Assembly: GCA_021162305.1 (NCBI GenBank)
Contig: JAGGYX010000037.1
Location: forward strand, 1 to 6,249
Origin: Thermoplasmata archaeon
GTDB lineage: Archaea; Thermoplasmatota; E2; UBA202; JdFR-43
DNA: 6,249 nucleotides
Reading direction: 5' to 3'
The position numbers and the translations under genes are program-made. The number at the start of each line of letters is the position of its first letter. Within the stretch, counting starts at the first letter, position 1. Below are positions 1-5,885 of this stretch, in pieces. The notes beneath the pieces were generated by a model that saw only the letters and a list, made by a program, of their open reading frames with translations, did not search any database and was not told the DNA's origin.

Positions 1-89
1 ATTACATGAACCACTGCTTCTTCCAGTGAAAGAAGCTGGATAAATAAATCAAAAAACATCAATCCATGTGCTTTATTAGTGGAAACCAT
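1..89 (-). CDS. Possible N-terminal fragment of a divergent, unrecognised protein (partial, weak)
   Basis: A minus-strand frame opens with an ATG whose complement is at 87-89 and stays open for 29 codons to the window edge. An in-frame stop lies two codons before the ATG. The fragment reads MVSTNKAHGLMFFDLF and then continues with hydrophobic and acidic residues (QLLSLEEAVVHV). I recognise no family. Against it: there is no Shine-Dalgarno match, and no good TATA box sits about 26 nt upstream, unlike the leaderless genes to the right. On the plus strand the same bases also allow a short gene tail ending at a TAA at 41-43 (LHEPLLLPVKEAG), and both cannot be real. A frame of this length can arise by chance, so this is only a candidate. 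Confidence 0.27.
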   Translation of the reverse strand, partial: MVSTNKAHGLMFFDLFIQLLSLEEAVVHV

Positions 90-109
90 ATTTTTCTATT
101 AACCAGAAT

Positions 110-133
110 TACTGACACAATTTTTTTTCAGTA
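110..133. repeat. Short inverted repeat with a T8 loop
   Basis: TACTGA at 110-115 is perfectly complementary to TCAGTA at 128-133, with a 12-nt spacer that contains eight T at 121-128. Outside it, ACCAT at 85-89 followed by TTTTTCTA to 98 imperfectly matches TAGAAAATGGT at 132-142, so the whole stretch 85-142 is weakly palindromic. It could be an operator, a structured RNA end, or chance in A/T-rich DNA. The T-run could stop a plus-strand transcript coming from the left. Confidence 0.3.
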
Positions 134-161
134 GAAAATGGTGACAAAATTGGCTTTTGCT

Positions 162-176
162 GGGGTTAAAAACCCC
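162..176. repeat. Perfect 6-bp G/C-capped hairpin GGGGTT-AAA-AACCCC
   Basis: GGGGTT (162-167) and AACCCC (171-176) are exact complements around a 3-nt AAA loop. The four G:C pairs stand out in an A/T-rich spacer. On the plus strand it is followed by a pyrimidine- and T-rich stretch (177-205), so it may be a terminator for something left of the window. An operator or the subterminal hairpin of a degraded element are alternatives. A smaller repeat, CAAAA/TTTTG at 145-149 and 155-159, lies just before it. Confidence 0.45.
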
Positions 177-235
177 TCATCTTATCATTAATCTTTATTT
201 TTTAATCATTTAAACGGACAACGCCTTCGCAATGT

Positions 236-252
236 AACATAAATTATTTTTA
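236..252 (+). promoter_or_regulatory. Candidate TATA region for the C25 peptidase gene
   Basis: An A/T-only run, ATAAATTATTTTTA at 239-252, lies directly before the gene. Its centre, near 245-247, is about 26 nt upstream of the ATG at 272. That is the same spacing seen for the leaderless genes at 3118 and 4143. It would fit a leaderless transcript starting at the second Met rather than at 254. A second A/T block, ATTTAAA near 208, could instead serve the ATG at 254 with a leader of roughly 17 nt. The box is inferred by position only. Confidence 0.4.
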
Positions 253-253
253 C

Positions 254-2275
254 ATGCATGCCTATATTCCCATGAAATTCATTGCATTGCTGACAGTTTT
301 GCTCATTGTTTTCTCGAGTTTCAATTTTGCTCAACCTGAAGAAAAAGCTATCATTTTTGTATATGATGGAGATGCCTTTTATTCTTTAATTGCAACATCC
401 CTTTCATTTCATCTGGGAAAACAACCGATATTACTTTTCAAAAACGAAACAAAAAGGCACGAAAGATTCATTAGAATGTATGGGGCAAATGAATTCATTT
501 CAATTGGAGGAAAAATAGACCTGCAAGCTCAGCAATTTTTGGGGGATGCACCAAACATTTCAATAGAAATTGCAAGAAAATTTTATGGAAAGGCAGACTA
601 TGCTGTTGTTCTGCCTTACAATGATTATGCTCTATCTTTAATTGCAACACCAATTGCATGCTATTTAGATGCTCCACTGCTTATATATAAAAACAATTCA
701 GATGAAATAGAAGAGGTTTGCAATGAGCTAAACGCAAAAATAATTTCAATAGGAAATGTTAGCATATCTGCTTACATGCATTTAAAAAATGAAAAAGAGG
801 TATATGATTATATAAAATCAATTCATGATATAGAATATATTGCAATAGCAAATCCAAATGATGCAGTCAAACCAGATGTTATTGAAAAAAAAGAGATAGA
901 AAAAGAAGCAAACATAACAAATTTAAAGATATTCTTTTTTATCCCTTTCAATTTGTTCGGGAGCGATGGAAAGAGCTTTTATATAAATGTTCCAGATGGA
1001 ATATGGCATATAGAAGCAAATATAAGCTCAAGCCAAGGAATCATATATGCAAGCCTGTATGATGAAAATGGAAAGCTTATAGCTTATTCAAATAGTATGG
1101 CTTGCGGGGAAAGAAAATGTTATTTTGATGCATTGTCCATAAATCATGCTGGAAAATATAGGCTCTCTATAATAATAAAAAACGGAATAGAAGGGGGTTA
1201 TTTTATCCCGCATGGCTTCTCTTTTGTCAATGCTGGCGTAAAAGCGAGAATAGTTATGGAGCGAGTTTCATCACCCCGCCTTCCATTGCTTCATATTTCA
1301 AAACTTGCCCCATTTCTTGCATGCAGCCACAATGGAATGGTCTTTGCAACCAAAAATGATGTAAGCAAGGCATACCGTGCCGGCATGGCGGGCGGCGGCT
1401 GGAACAATGCTGCTCTGCATCCCTTCATAAACAAGATTGTGAATGAAACAGTGGAAAAATTGCAGGATTTTGTGAATGGCACGCATGCCAGATGGCTTGC
1501 CATAGTTGGCGACAGCAATATGTTGCCCATGTATTATTATAGCTCGTCAAACAATGATAGCTCAGTTGGGCTTGGAATTCCTTCCGATAATCCATATTCA
1601 TTGAACTTTAGCATGGCTATAGGGAGAATAATCGCTTTTGATGACATAGATGCAAGTTTGTTGATAGCGAGAAGTGTATTTTATAATGATATTGCCCATG
1701 GCGCATGGAGGAAAAGATTTGTATTCATATTTGGTGAGGGATTTGGGGAAACTGGCGGGATATTCCATCAGTTGCCTTATTCAAAAATTGTAAAAAGCAT
1801 GGGATTCGATGTTTCAATATATGGCGATTTCAGAAACGACAGGCATAGCTTGGAAAAAAATAATGCATTCAATGCAAGTTATATTGAATACGAAGGTCAT
1901 GGAGACTGGTTCTGGATGTTTTCAAATATCTATACAAATTATTACAGCAATGTCGATACAGCACATGCAAAAAATTATGAAATGAATCCGAGCATTGTTC
2001 TAACAGCAGCCTGCCTGACGGCAAGAATAGATGGCATCCCATTAAATGAAAATATTGGTCTGGCTTTTATTCATGCTGGGGCAGTTGCATTTATAGGCGC
2101 TACAAGAGAAACAGGCAAGGAGGCAAAACTTGACTGGATTGAAGATAATTTAATTAAAAATGATACAAGTATTGGCGAAGCATTCATTCTATCTAAATTA
2201 CATGAGAAAATGCCAACAAAAGCAGCAAGAGTTTTGTATGGTGACCCTGCTTTAAATCCGTGGGAGCCAAAATGA
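254..2275 (+). CDS. Exported C25 (gingipain-type) cysteine peptidase with N-terminal wall-binding-like repeats
   Basis: Probable secreted surface peptidase. Residues 7-26 form a signal peptide (MKFIALLTVLLIVFSS then NFA before Gln27); the Met at codon 7 (nt 272) is the more typical signal start and fits the TATA spacing, so the first six residues may not exist. Residues 32-89 and 114-171 are two copies of an alpha/beta unit (shared SLIAT, LL, KN, ISIG) resembling cell-wall-binding repeat 2. A third unit seems to start at 193-204. A beta-rich stretch follows at about 222-336. The C-terminal half is C25-like: IVGDSNMLPMY (417-427), SDNPY, AIGR, YEGHGDW with His549, TAACLTAR with Cys587, and the closing YGDPALNPW (662-670). 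His549 and Cys587 are the expected catalytic dyad; their spacing of 38 is close to that of gingipains. Many N-x-S/T sequons suit an exported glycoprotein. No C-terminal membrane anchor is seen. The substrate is unknown. The gene overlaps the flavodoxin gene by 4 nt. Confidence 0.85.
   Translation: MHAYIPMKFIALLTVLLIVFSSFNFAQPEEKAIIFVYDGDAFYSLIATSLSFHLGKQPILLFKNETKRHERFIRMYGANEFISIGGKIDLQAQQFLGDAPNISIEIARKFYGKADYAVVLPYNDYALSLIATPIACYLDAPLLIYKNNSDEIEEVCNELNAKIISIGNVSISAYMHLKNEKEVYDYIKSIHDIEYIAIANPNDAVKPDVIEKKEIEKEANITNLKIFFFIPFNLFGSDGKSFYINVPDGIWHIEANISSSQGIIYASLYDENGKLIAYSNSMACGERKCYFDALSINHAGKYRLSIIIKNGIEGGYFIPHGFSFVNAGVKARIVMERVSSPRLPLLHISKLAPFLACSHNGMVFATKNDVSKAYRAGMAGGGWNNAALHPFINKIVNETVEKLQDFVNGTHARWLAIVGDSNMLPMYYYSSSNNDSSVGLGIPSDNPYSLNFSMAIGRIIAFDDIDASLLIARSVFYNDIAHGAWRKRFVFIFGEGFGETGGIFHQLPYSKIVKSMGFDVSIYGDFRNDRHSLEKNNAFNASYIEYEGHGDWFWMFSNIYTNYYSNVDTAHAKNYEMNPSIVLTAACLTARIDGIPLNENIGLAFIHAGAVAFIGATRETGKEAKLDWIEDNLIKNDTSIGEAFILSKLHEKMPTKAARVLYGDPALNPWEPK
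2262..2266 (+). promoter_or_regulatory. Shine-Dalgarno GGGAG for the flavodoxin gene
   Basis: GGGAG ends 5 nt before the ATG at 2272 and lies inside the last codons of the peptidase gene. It decides the start: a GTG at 2260 is in frame four codons earlier, but the ribosome site would then lie downstream of it. The site also suggests that translation of the two genes is coupled. Confidence 0.6.
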
Positions 2276-2748
2276 AAGCTTTGATAATATACATGTCAGT
2301 TCATCACAAAAATACTGAAAAGATTGCTATGGAAATGGCAGAAGTTTTGGATGCAGACTTAATGAAAGCATATGAGGCGAATGAAAAAGATATTTCCAGA
2401 TATGATTTAATTGGTTTTGGCTCAGGAATCTATTTTTTCAGGCATCATAGAAAATTGTTAGAATTCGCCGAGAAATTAGTTGCGAAGAAAAAGAAGGCGT
2501 TCATATTTTCTACATATGGCGGAGGCTCTCCAAAAATATATCATAAACTTTTGAGAAAAAAATTGGCAAAGAAAGGGTTTAGAATAATTGGAGAATTTTC
2601 GTGCAAGGGATATGACACATTTGGACCATTAAAATTCATAGGAGGTATAAATAAAGGAAAACCTGATGAAAAGGATTTAAAGAGAGCGAGAGAGTTTGCA
2701 AAAACATTGATTAATTCAAGCCATTCTTCCAAATATGAGAAAAATTAA
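2272..2748 (+). CDS. Flavodoxin-family protein (FMN-binding electron carrier)
   Basis: A 158-residue, soluble, single-domain flavodoxin. After strand 1 (MKALIIY) comes the FMN phosphate loop SVHHKNTEKIA at 9-19, matching the S/T-x-x-x-x-N-T pattern of flavodoxins. GFGSGIYFFRHH at 48-59 and FSTYGGGSPKIY at 79-90 are the two loops that normally flank the isoalloxazine ring. CKGYDTFGPLKFIGG at 111-125 is the last loop, followed by a terminal helix (DEKDLKRAREFAKTL). The length is normal for short-chain flavodoxins and for the related HemG-like family. It probably carries electrons in the cytoplasm; its partners cannot be read from the sequence. The start at 2272 is chosen for the GGGAG site and the ATGA overlap with the peptidase stop. 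Why a cytosolic redox protein is coupled to an exported peptidase is unclear; it may only be co-transcription. Confidence 0.88.
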   Translation: MKALIIYMSVHHKNTEKIAMEMAEVLDADLMKAYEANEKDISRYDLIGFGSGIYFFRHHRKLLEFAEKLVAKKKKAFIFSTYGGGSPKIYHKLLRKKLAKKGFRIIGEFSCKGYDTFGPLKFIGGINKGKPDEKDLKRAREFAKTLINSSHSSKYEKN

Positions 2749-2770
2749 GTATTCCTTTCTTCATTAGATT

Positions 2771-3094
2771 GTGCATAAATTAGCGAGAAAAAGGATTGCT
2801 GAAAAAAGAATAAAAAGACTATTCAAAGAAGCTGAAAAAAGAGCAAGGCAAGAAAGGCTGGAGCTTTCAAACAGATATGTCGAGATTGCAAGAAAAATAT
2901 CAATGAAATATCTGGTGAGAATACCAAAAGAATTCAGGATGAAATATTGTAAAAAATGTGGTTCATATCTCGTGCCTGGTAAAAATTGCAGGATTAGATT
3001 GCAGAAACATAAGGTCGTCATAACATGTTTAAATTGTGGAGAGGTAAAAAGATATCCATACATAAGAGAAATAAAAGAAAGGAGAAAGATTTAA
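2771..3094 (+). CDS. rnp4: RNase P protein component 4 (Rpp21/Rpr2 family)
   Basis: A 107-residue, very basic protein of the archaeal/eukaryotic RNase P family, which helps the RNase P RNA remove 5' leaders from precursor tRNAs. Residues 1-50 are Lys/Arg-rich helices (HKLARKRIAEKRIKRLFKEA), the part that pairs with Rnp1/Rpp29 in known complexes. Residues 59-90 are the zinc ribbon: Cys60-x2-Cys63 and Cys86-x2-Cys89, with RIRLQKHKVVITC between them. A further Cys73 is probably not a ligand. The length is normal. The start is a GTG; an in-frame TAG lies just upstream at 2765-2767 and no ATG occurs before residue 45, so GTG is the only sensible start. No clear Shine-Dalgarno or TATA box is seen. 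With only 22 nt after the flavodoxin gene it is probably in the same transcript. Confidence 0.93.
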   Translation: MHKLARKRIAEKRIKRLFKEAEKRARQERLELSNRYVEIARKISMKYLVRIPKEFRMKYCKKCGSYLVPGKNCRIRLQKHKVVITCLNCGEVKRYPYIREIKERRKI

Positions 3095-3098
3095 TATA
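3085..3098 (+). promoter_or_regulatory. Leaderless archaeal promoter (BRE + TATA) for the exported Ig-like protein
   Basis: TTTAATATA (3090-3098) is centred 24 nt before the ATG at 3118, with a purine-rich AAAGA BRE-like stretch just before it. This spacing places the transcript start at or next to the ATG, and there is no ribosome site. The box overlaps the end of rnp4 (stop at 3092-3094). Confidence 0.6.
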
Positions 3099-3117
3099 GC
3101 TTTTTAATTTTATAATA

Positions 3118-3537
3118 ATGAAAAAATTGGTTGTTGTTGCCATATCAATGCTTCTTCTGCCCATTTTTATGCCACATGCTATGGCAGAAAAAAGCAATGA
3201 TTCATGGGTGAGGATTGTTCAACCCCAAAGCGGTGTTTATATAGATGGAAAAAAGATAATGAATTGTCGAAGTTATATATTCATTGGAATGGATTTCGTG
3301 AATGTTAATGTTGAGACAAGCCAGAATATTTTTACAGTCTATATTGCAATATTTGACGTAATGAAGAAAGATACCATCGATAGCATATGGGATTATGATA
3401 AAAGTGATGGCTTTTCTTACAATTTTAGCGGGCTTAAATCAGGCATATATGGCATAGCCGCCGTCGGAGCTGCTCTCGATATAAATGAGCCCATCGCCTT
3501 CGACTGGATAATGCCTGTGGTTATAATCCATGCATAG
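3118..3537 (+). CDS. Small exported protein with one Ig-like beta-sandwich domain
   Basis: A 139-residue protein with a textbook signal peptide: KK, a hydrophobic core (LVVVAISMLLLPIFM) and a probable cut after AMA at 21-23, before Glu24. The mature part of about 116 residues is beta-rich. Its opening WVRIVQPQSGVYIDGKKI (30-47), the following IFIGMDFVNVNVE (54-66), and the later FSYNFSGLKSGIYGIAAVGA (99-118) follow the strand pattern of Ig-like/Big domains common in archaeal surface proteins. There is no membrane anchor and no enzyme motif, so it should be free outside the cell or bound to a larger surface protein. It has a single Cys (residue 50), so no internal disulfide is possible. The family assignment is by pattern only; export is secure. 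The last 8 nt overlap the start of the uracil-DNA glycosylase gene, so the two are probably co-transcribed. Confidence 0.75.
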   Translation: MKKLVVVAISMLLLPIFMPHAMAEKSNDSWVRIVQPQSGVYIDGKKIMNCRSYIFIGMDFVNVNVETSQNIFTVYIAIFDVMKKDTIDSIWDYDKSDGFSYNFSGLKSGIYGIAAVGAALDINEPIAFDWIMPVVIIHA

Positions 3538-4087
3538 TCTAAAGGAACTGGAAGAAAGGATTAAAGAATGCAGGAAATGTCGATTGTGGAAAAGTAGAAA
3601 AAATCCTGTTGCTGGCGAGGGGAGCGAGAAAGCAAGAATAATGTTTGTTGGAGAAGCCCCTGGAAAAAACGAAGATGAGCAAGGAAGACCGTTTGTTGGA
3701 AAAGCGGGGCAATTTTTAAATAAAACTTTAAATGAAAATGGAATTGAAAGGAGCAGTGTGTATATAACAAATGTTGTAAAATGTCGCCCTCCCAACAATA
3801 GAGACCCCTTGCCAGATGAAATAAATGCTTGCAGTCCTTATTTAGAAATGCAGATTGAAATAATAAAACCCGAGATAATAGTTGCACTTGGAAGATTTGC
3901 TTCATACTTCATTCTTTCCCTATATGGGTTTAAACCCCGCCCGATTTCGGAAATACATGGAAAAATTTTTTCCTCCCCCATTAATGGAATTAAAATAATA
4001 CCAATGTATCATCCTGCTGCGTGCATATACAATCCTGCTTTGAAAAATGTTTTCAGAAAAGAAATAGCAATGTTAGCAAAATTATAG
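3530..4087 (+). CDS. udg: Family-4 uracil-DNA glycosylase (Fe-S UDG)
   Basis: A 185-residue enzyme that removes uracil from DNA after cytosine deamination, the first step of base excision repair. Four Cys that bind the 4Fe-4S cluster of this family are present: Cys14-x2-Cys17, Cys85 and Cys101. The active-site motif GEAPGKNEDEQGRPFVG at 41-57 is the family-4 form, with Glu in the GEAPG loop. NVVKCRPPNNRDP at 81-93 and the C-terminal HPAA at 161-164, the DNA-intercalation loop motif, complete the signature. The length is normal for archaeal UDGa. The start at ATG 3530 overlaps the preceding gene by 8 nt and gives the usual N-terminus LKELEERIKECRKC; no Shine-Dalgarno is obvious. Thermophilic archaea depend on this enzyme, but the family is also found in mesophilic bacteria, so it does not prove thermophily. 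Confidence 0.95.
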   Translation: MHSLKELEERIKECRKCRLWKSRKNPVAGEGSEKARIMFVGEAPGKNEDEQGRPFVGKAGQFLNKTLNENGIERSSVYITNVVKCRPPNNRDPLPDEINACSPYLEMQIEIIKPEIIVALGRFASYFILSLYGFKPRPISEIHGKIFSSPINGIKIIPMYHPAACIYNPALKNVFRKEIAMLAKL

Positions 4088-4106
4088 CAAAATGTTTGTA
4101 AATAAT

Positions 4107-4121
4107 ATAAAGATATAAATA
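4107..4121 (+). promoter_or_regulatory. Strong leaderless archaeal promoter (BRE + TATA) for the secretion ATPase
   Basis: ATATAAATA (4113-4121) is centred 26 nt upstream of the ATG at 4143, with purine-rich ATAAAG (4107-4112) as the BRE. The 55-nt gap holds no ribosome site. This is the best promoter in the window and marks the start of a separate secretion transcription unit. Confidence 0.72.
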
Positions 4122-4142
4122 CCAAAAAAATTTAATAAATTA

Positions 4143-5885
4143 ATGAAAAAACTGCTGAGAGAAGAGGAGAAAGAAGAAAGAAGAAAAGCCTCATTTTTAA
4201 TTAGGAAACATGGTGTGGATGAGTTATTTGCGATTCGTAAGAAAATAATAGAGGAATTAAAAAATATTCATGAAATGGAGGAAAAATTTAGAGCAAAAGA
4301 AGTGCTATCAAAAATAAAGAGAGGCGAGGACACAGAAAAATTGTTTGAAGAATATAAAGAATTCGTTGATCTATCACCTCCTTCAAATGAAAATATTGAA
4401 GTTATAGAGGTTCATCCTGTAACGAAACCATTTTCATATGTTAGAATTTTATATGATAGTGAAAACCATGAGCATATCTACGAAGTTTTAGAACCTGCTC
4501 TTTCAATGGAAGAAAGAAAACTTCTGGATTTTTTAAAAGATACACTGATAAAAACAATGGATATAGAGTTGACAGAATTTAATGAAGATGAAGCAAGAGA
4601 GTTTTTAAGGAAAAATGTTGACAGAATATTAAAGGATTATGGCGTTGCAATAGATGATATCACAAGAGAAAAGATAATGTATTATATAATAAGAGATTTC
4701 TTGGGATATGGAAAAATAGATGTTTTGATGCGCGACCCAATGATAGAAGACATTTCATGCGATGCTGCAGGAGTGCCCATCTTCATATATCACCGCAACT
4801 ATGAATCAATAAAAACAAATATTATGTTTCAGGATGACGATGAGCTTGATTCTTTTGTTATACAGCTTGCCCAAAAATGCGGACGCCACATATCCATAGC
4901 TCGCCCTTTGCTTGATGCCACCATGCCAGATGGCTCAAGATTGCAGGCTTCTTTATCGAGAGAAGTTTCTGCAATGGGTTCCAATTTCACTGTAAGAAGA
5001 TTTAGAGAAGAGCCTTTTACGCCCACCCATCTGGCAGAGTATGGAACAATCTCACCCGAGGTGGCAGCCTATTTCTGGATGGCTATCGAGCATGGCGCAT
5101 CTGCCATCATAGCGGGAGGAACTGCTTCAGGAAAAACAACAACGCTAAATGCATTGAGTCTTTTCATTCCACCTCAAATGAAAATAATCTCTATAGAAGA
5201 TACAAGAGAAATAAATTTACCGCATCCAAACTGGATTGCTTCTGTTACGAGAGAAACAACGGCTGAAGCTGAGGAAAGCAGAATAGGAATGTTTGAACTG
5301 CTCAAAGCAGCTTTGAGGCAGCGCCCCGAGTATATCCTTGTGGGAGAAATCAGGGGAGAGGAAGCTGTTGTATTGTTTCAGGCAATGGCAACAGGTCATA
5401 CTGTTTATTCTACAATGCATGCAGATTCCATATTCTCAGTTGTTCATAGACTGGAAGGAGACCCCATAAACATACCTCGTATCCAGCTTCAAGCTCTGGA
5501 TATAGTTGTTATACAGGGATTAATGAGAATAGGGAGGAAAAGAGTGAGAAGAATAAAGGAAATTGTTGAAGTAGTTGGTTTGGACCCCACAACAGATGAT
5601 ATTTTAACAAATGAAGTATTCAGGTGGAATCCAAGGAAAGATAGCTTTGAATATTTTGGTAAAGGACGTGTTATGGACAGAATAGCTGAATATCGTAATT
5701 GGACAGATAAAGAGTTGAATGAAGAATTCAATAATAGGGTTGATGTAATAAAATGGATGATAAAAAACAAGGTGGAGCATTATGTTGATGTTGGAAATAT
5801 AATAGCCGCATATTATAAAGACCCTGAAAAGGTATTGGAGAGGATAAGAGAAAATGCTGACAAAATATCAGAGCCTGTGCTATAA
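4143..5885 (+). CDS. Type II/IV secretion or pilus ATPase (archaeal GspE/TadA/FlaI family)
   Basis: A 580-residue hexameric motor ATPase that should sit on the inner face of the membrane and drive pilus assembly, archaellum assembly or protein export. Residues 1-80 are a highly charged Lys/Glu-rich helical region (REEEKEERRK). An N-terminal domain runs to about 290 (LGYGKIDVLMRDPMIEDI at 187-204, ARPLLDATMPDGSRLQAS at 253-270). The core motifs are all intact: Walker A GGTASGKTT at 325-333 with Lys331, Asp box EDTREI at 352-357, Walker B ILVGEIRGEE at 398-407 with Glu402, and His box GHTVYSTMHA at 418-427. A C-terminal helical region follows (ALDIVVIQGL at 451-460 to VLERI). The length is a little above FlaI and normal for archaeal Tad-like ATPases. 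The downstream gene is its membrane partner. FlaI cannot be excluded, but no archaellin or other archaellum gene lies nearby, so I prefer a Tad/pilus-type call. Confidence 0.92.
   Translation: MKKLLREEEKEERRKASFLIRKHGVDELFAIRKKIIEELKNIHEMEEKFRAKEVLSKIKRGEDTEKLFEEYKEFVDLSPPSNENIEVIEVHPVTKPFSYVRILYDSENHEHIYEVLEPALSMEERKLLDFLKDTLIKTMDIELTEFNEDEAREFLRKNVDRILKDYGVAIDDITREKIMYYIIRDFLGYGKIDVLMRDPMIEDISCDAAGVPIFIYHRNYESIKTNIMFQDDDELDSFVIQLAQKCGRHISIARPLLDATMPDGSRLQASLSREVSAMGSNFTVRRFREEPFTPTHLAEYGTISPEVAAYFWMAIEHGASAIIAGGTASGKTTTLNALSLFIPPQMKIISIEDTREINLPHPNWIASVTRETTAEAEESRIGMFELLKAALRQRPEYILVGEIRGEEAVVLFQAMATGHTVYSTMHADSIFSVVHRLEGDPINIPRIQLQALDIVVIQGLMRIGRKRVRRIKEIVEVVGLDPTTDDILTNEVFRWNPRKDSFEYFGKGRVMDRIAEYRNWTDKELNEEFNNRVDVIKWMIKNKVEHYVDVGNIIAAYYKDPEKVLERIRENADKISEPVL
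5837..5843 (+). promoter_or_regulatory. Shine-Dalgarno GGAGAGG for the TadC/FlaJ-like gene
   Basis: GGAGAGG inside the end of the ATPase gene lies 10 nt before the ATG at 5854. It supports that start, which overlaps the ATPase gene by 32 nt in another frame. Confidence 0.5.

Noticed and set aside
90..253. tRNA or other structured RNA gene in the left spacer
   Set aside because: No cloverleaf, no T-loop-like GTTCRA motif and no long G/C-rich helix; only short hairpins are present.
1378..1420. G+C-rich patch inside the peptidase gene, considered as a sign of inserted foreign DNA
   Set aside because: It encodes a Gly/Ala-rich stretch (AGMAGGGWNNAA) in the continuous frame; similar mild patches occur in the ATPase gene, so amino acid composition explains it.
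2260..2271. In-frame GTG start for the flavodoxin, four codons upstream of the chosen ATG
   Set aside because: The GGGAG ribosome site lies between this GTG and the ATG at 2272, and flavodoxins begin with strand 1 directly after Met (MKALIIY).
2764..3063. Minus-strand open frame of 99 codons opposite rnp4
   Set aside because: It is antisense to a clear zinc-ribbon RNase P protein; its Leu/Phe/Ser-rich composition is what the reverse of Lys/Glu/Arg codons gives.
3095..3117. T-rich stretch after rnp4 considered as a terminator
   Set aside because: The T-runs are short and interrupted, and the stretch is better explained as the start-site region of the leaderless promoter for the next gene.
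3439..3905. Two overlapping minus-strand open frames opposite the uracil-DNA glycosylase
   Set aside because: Both are shadows of a highly conserved gene, with no promoter and no recognisable motif.
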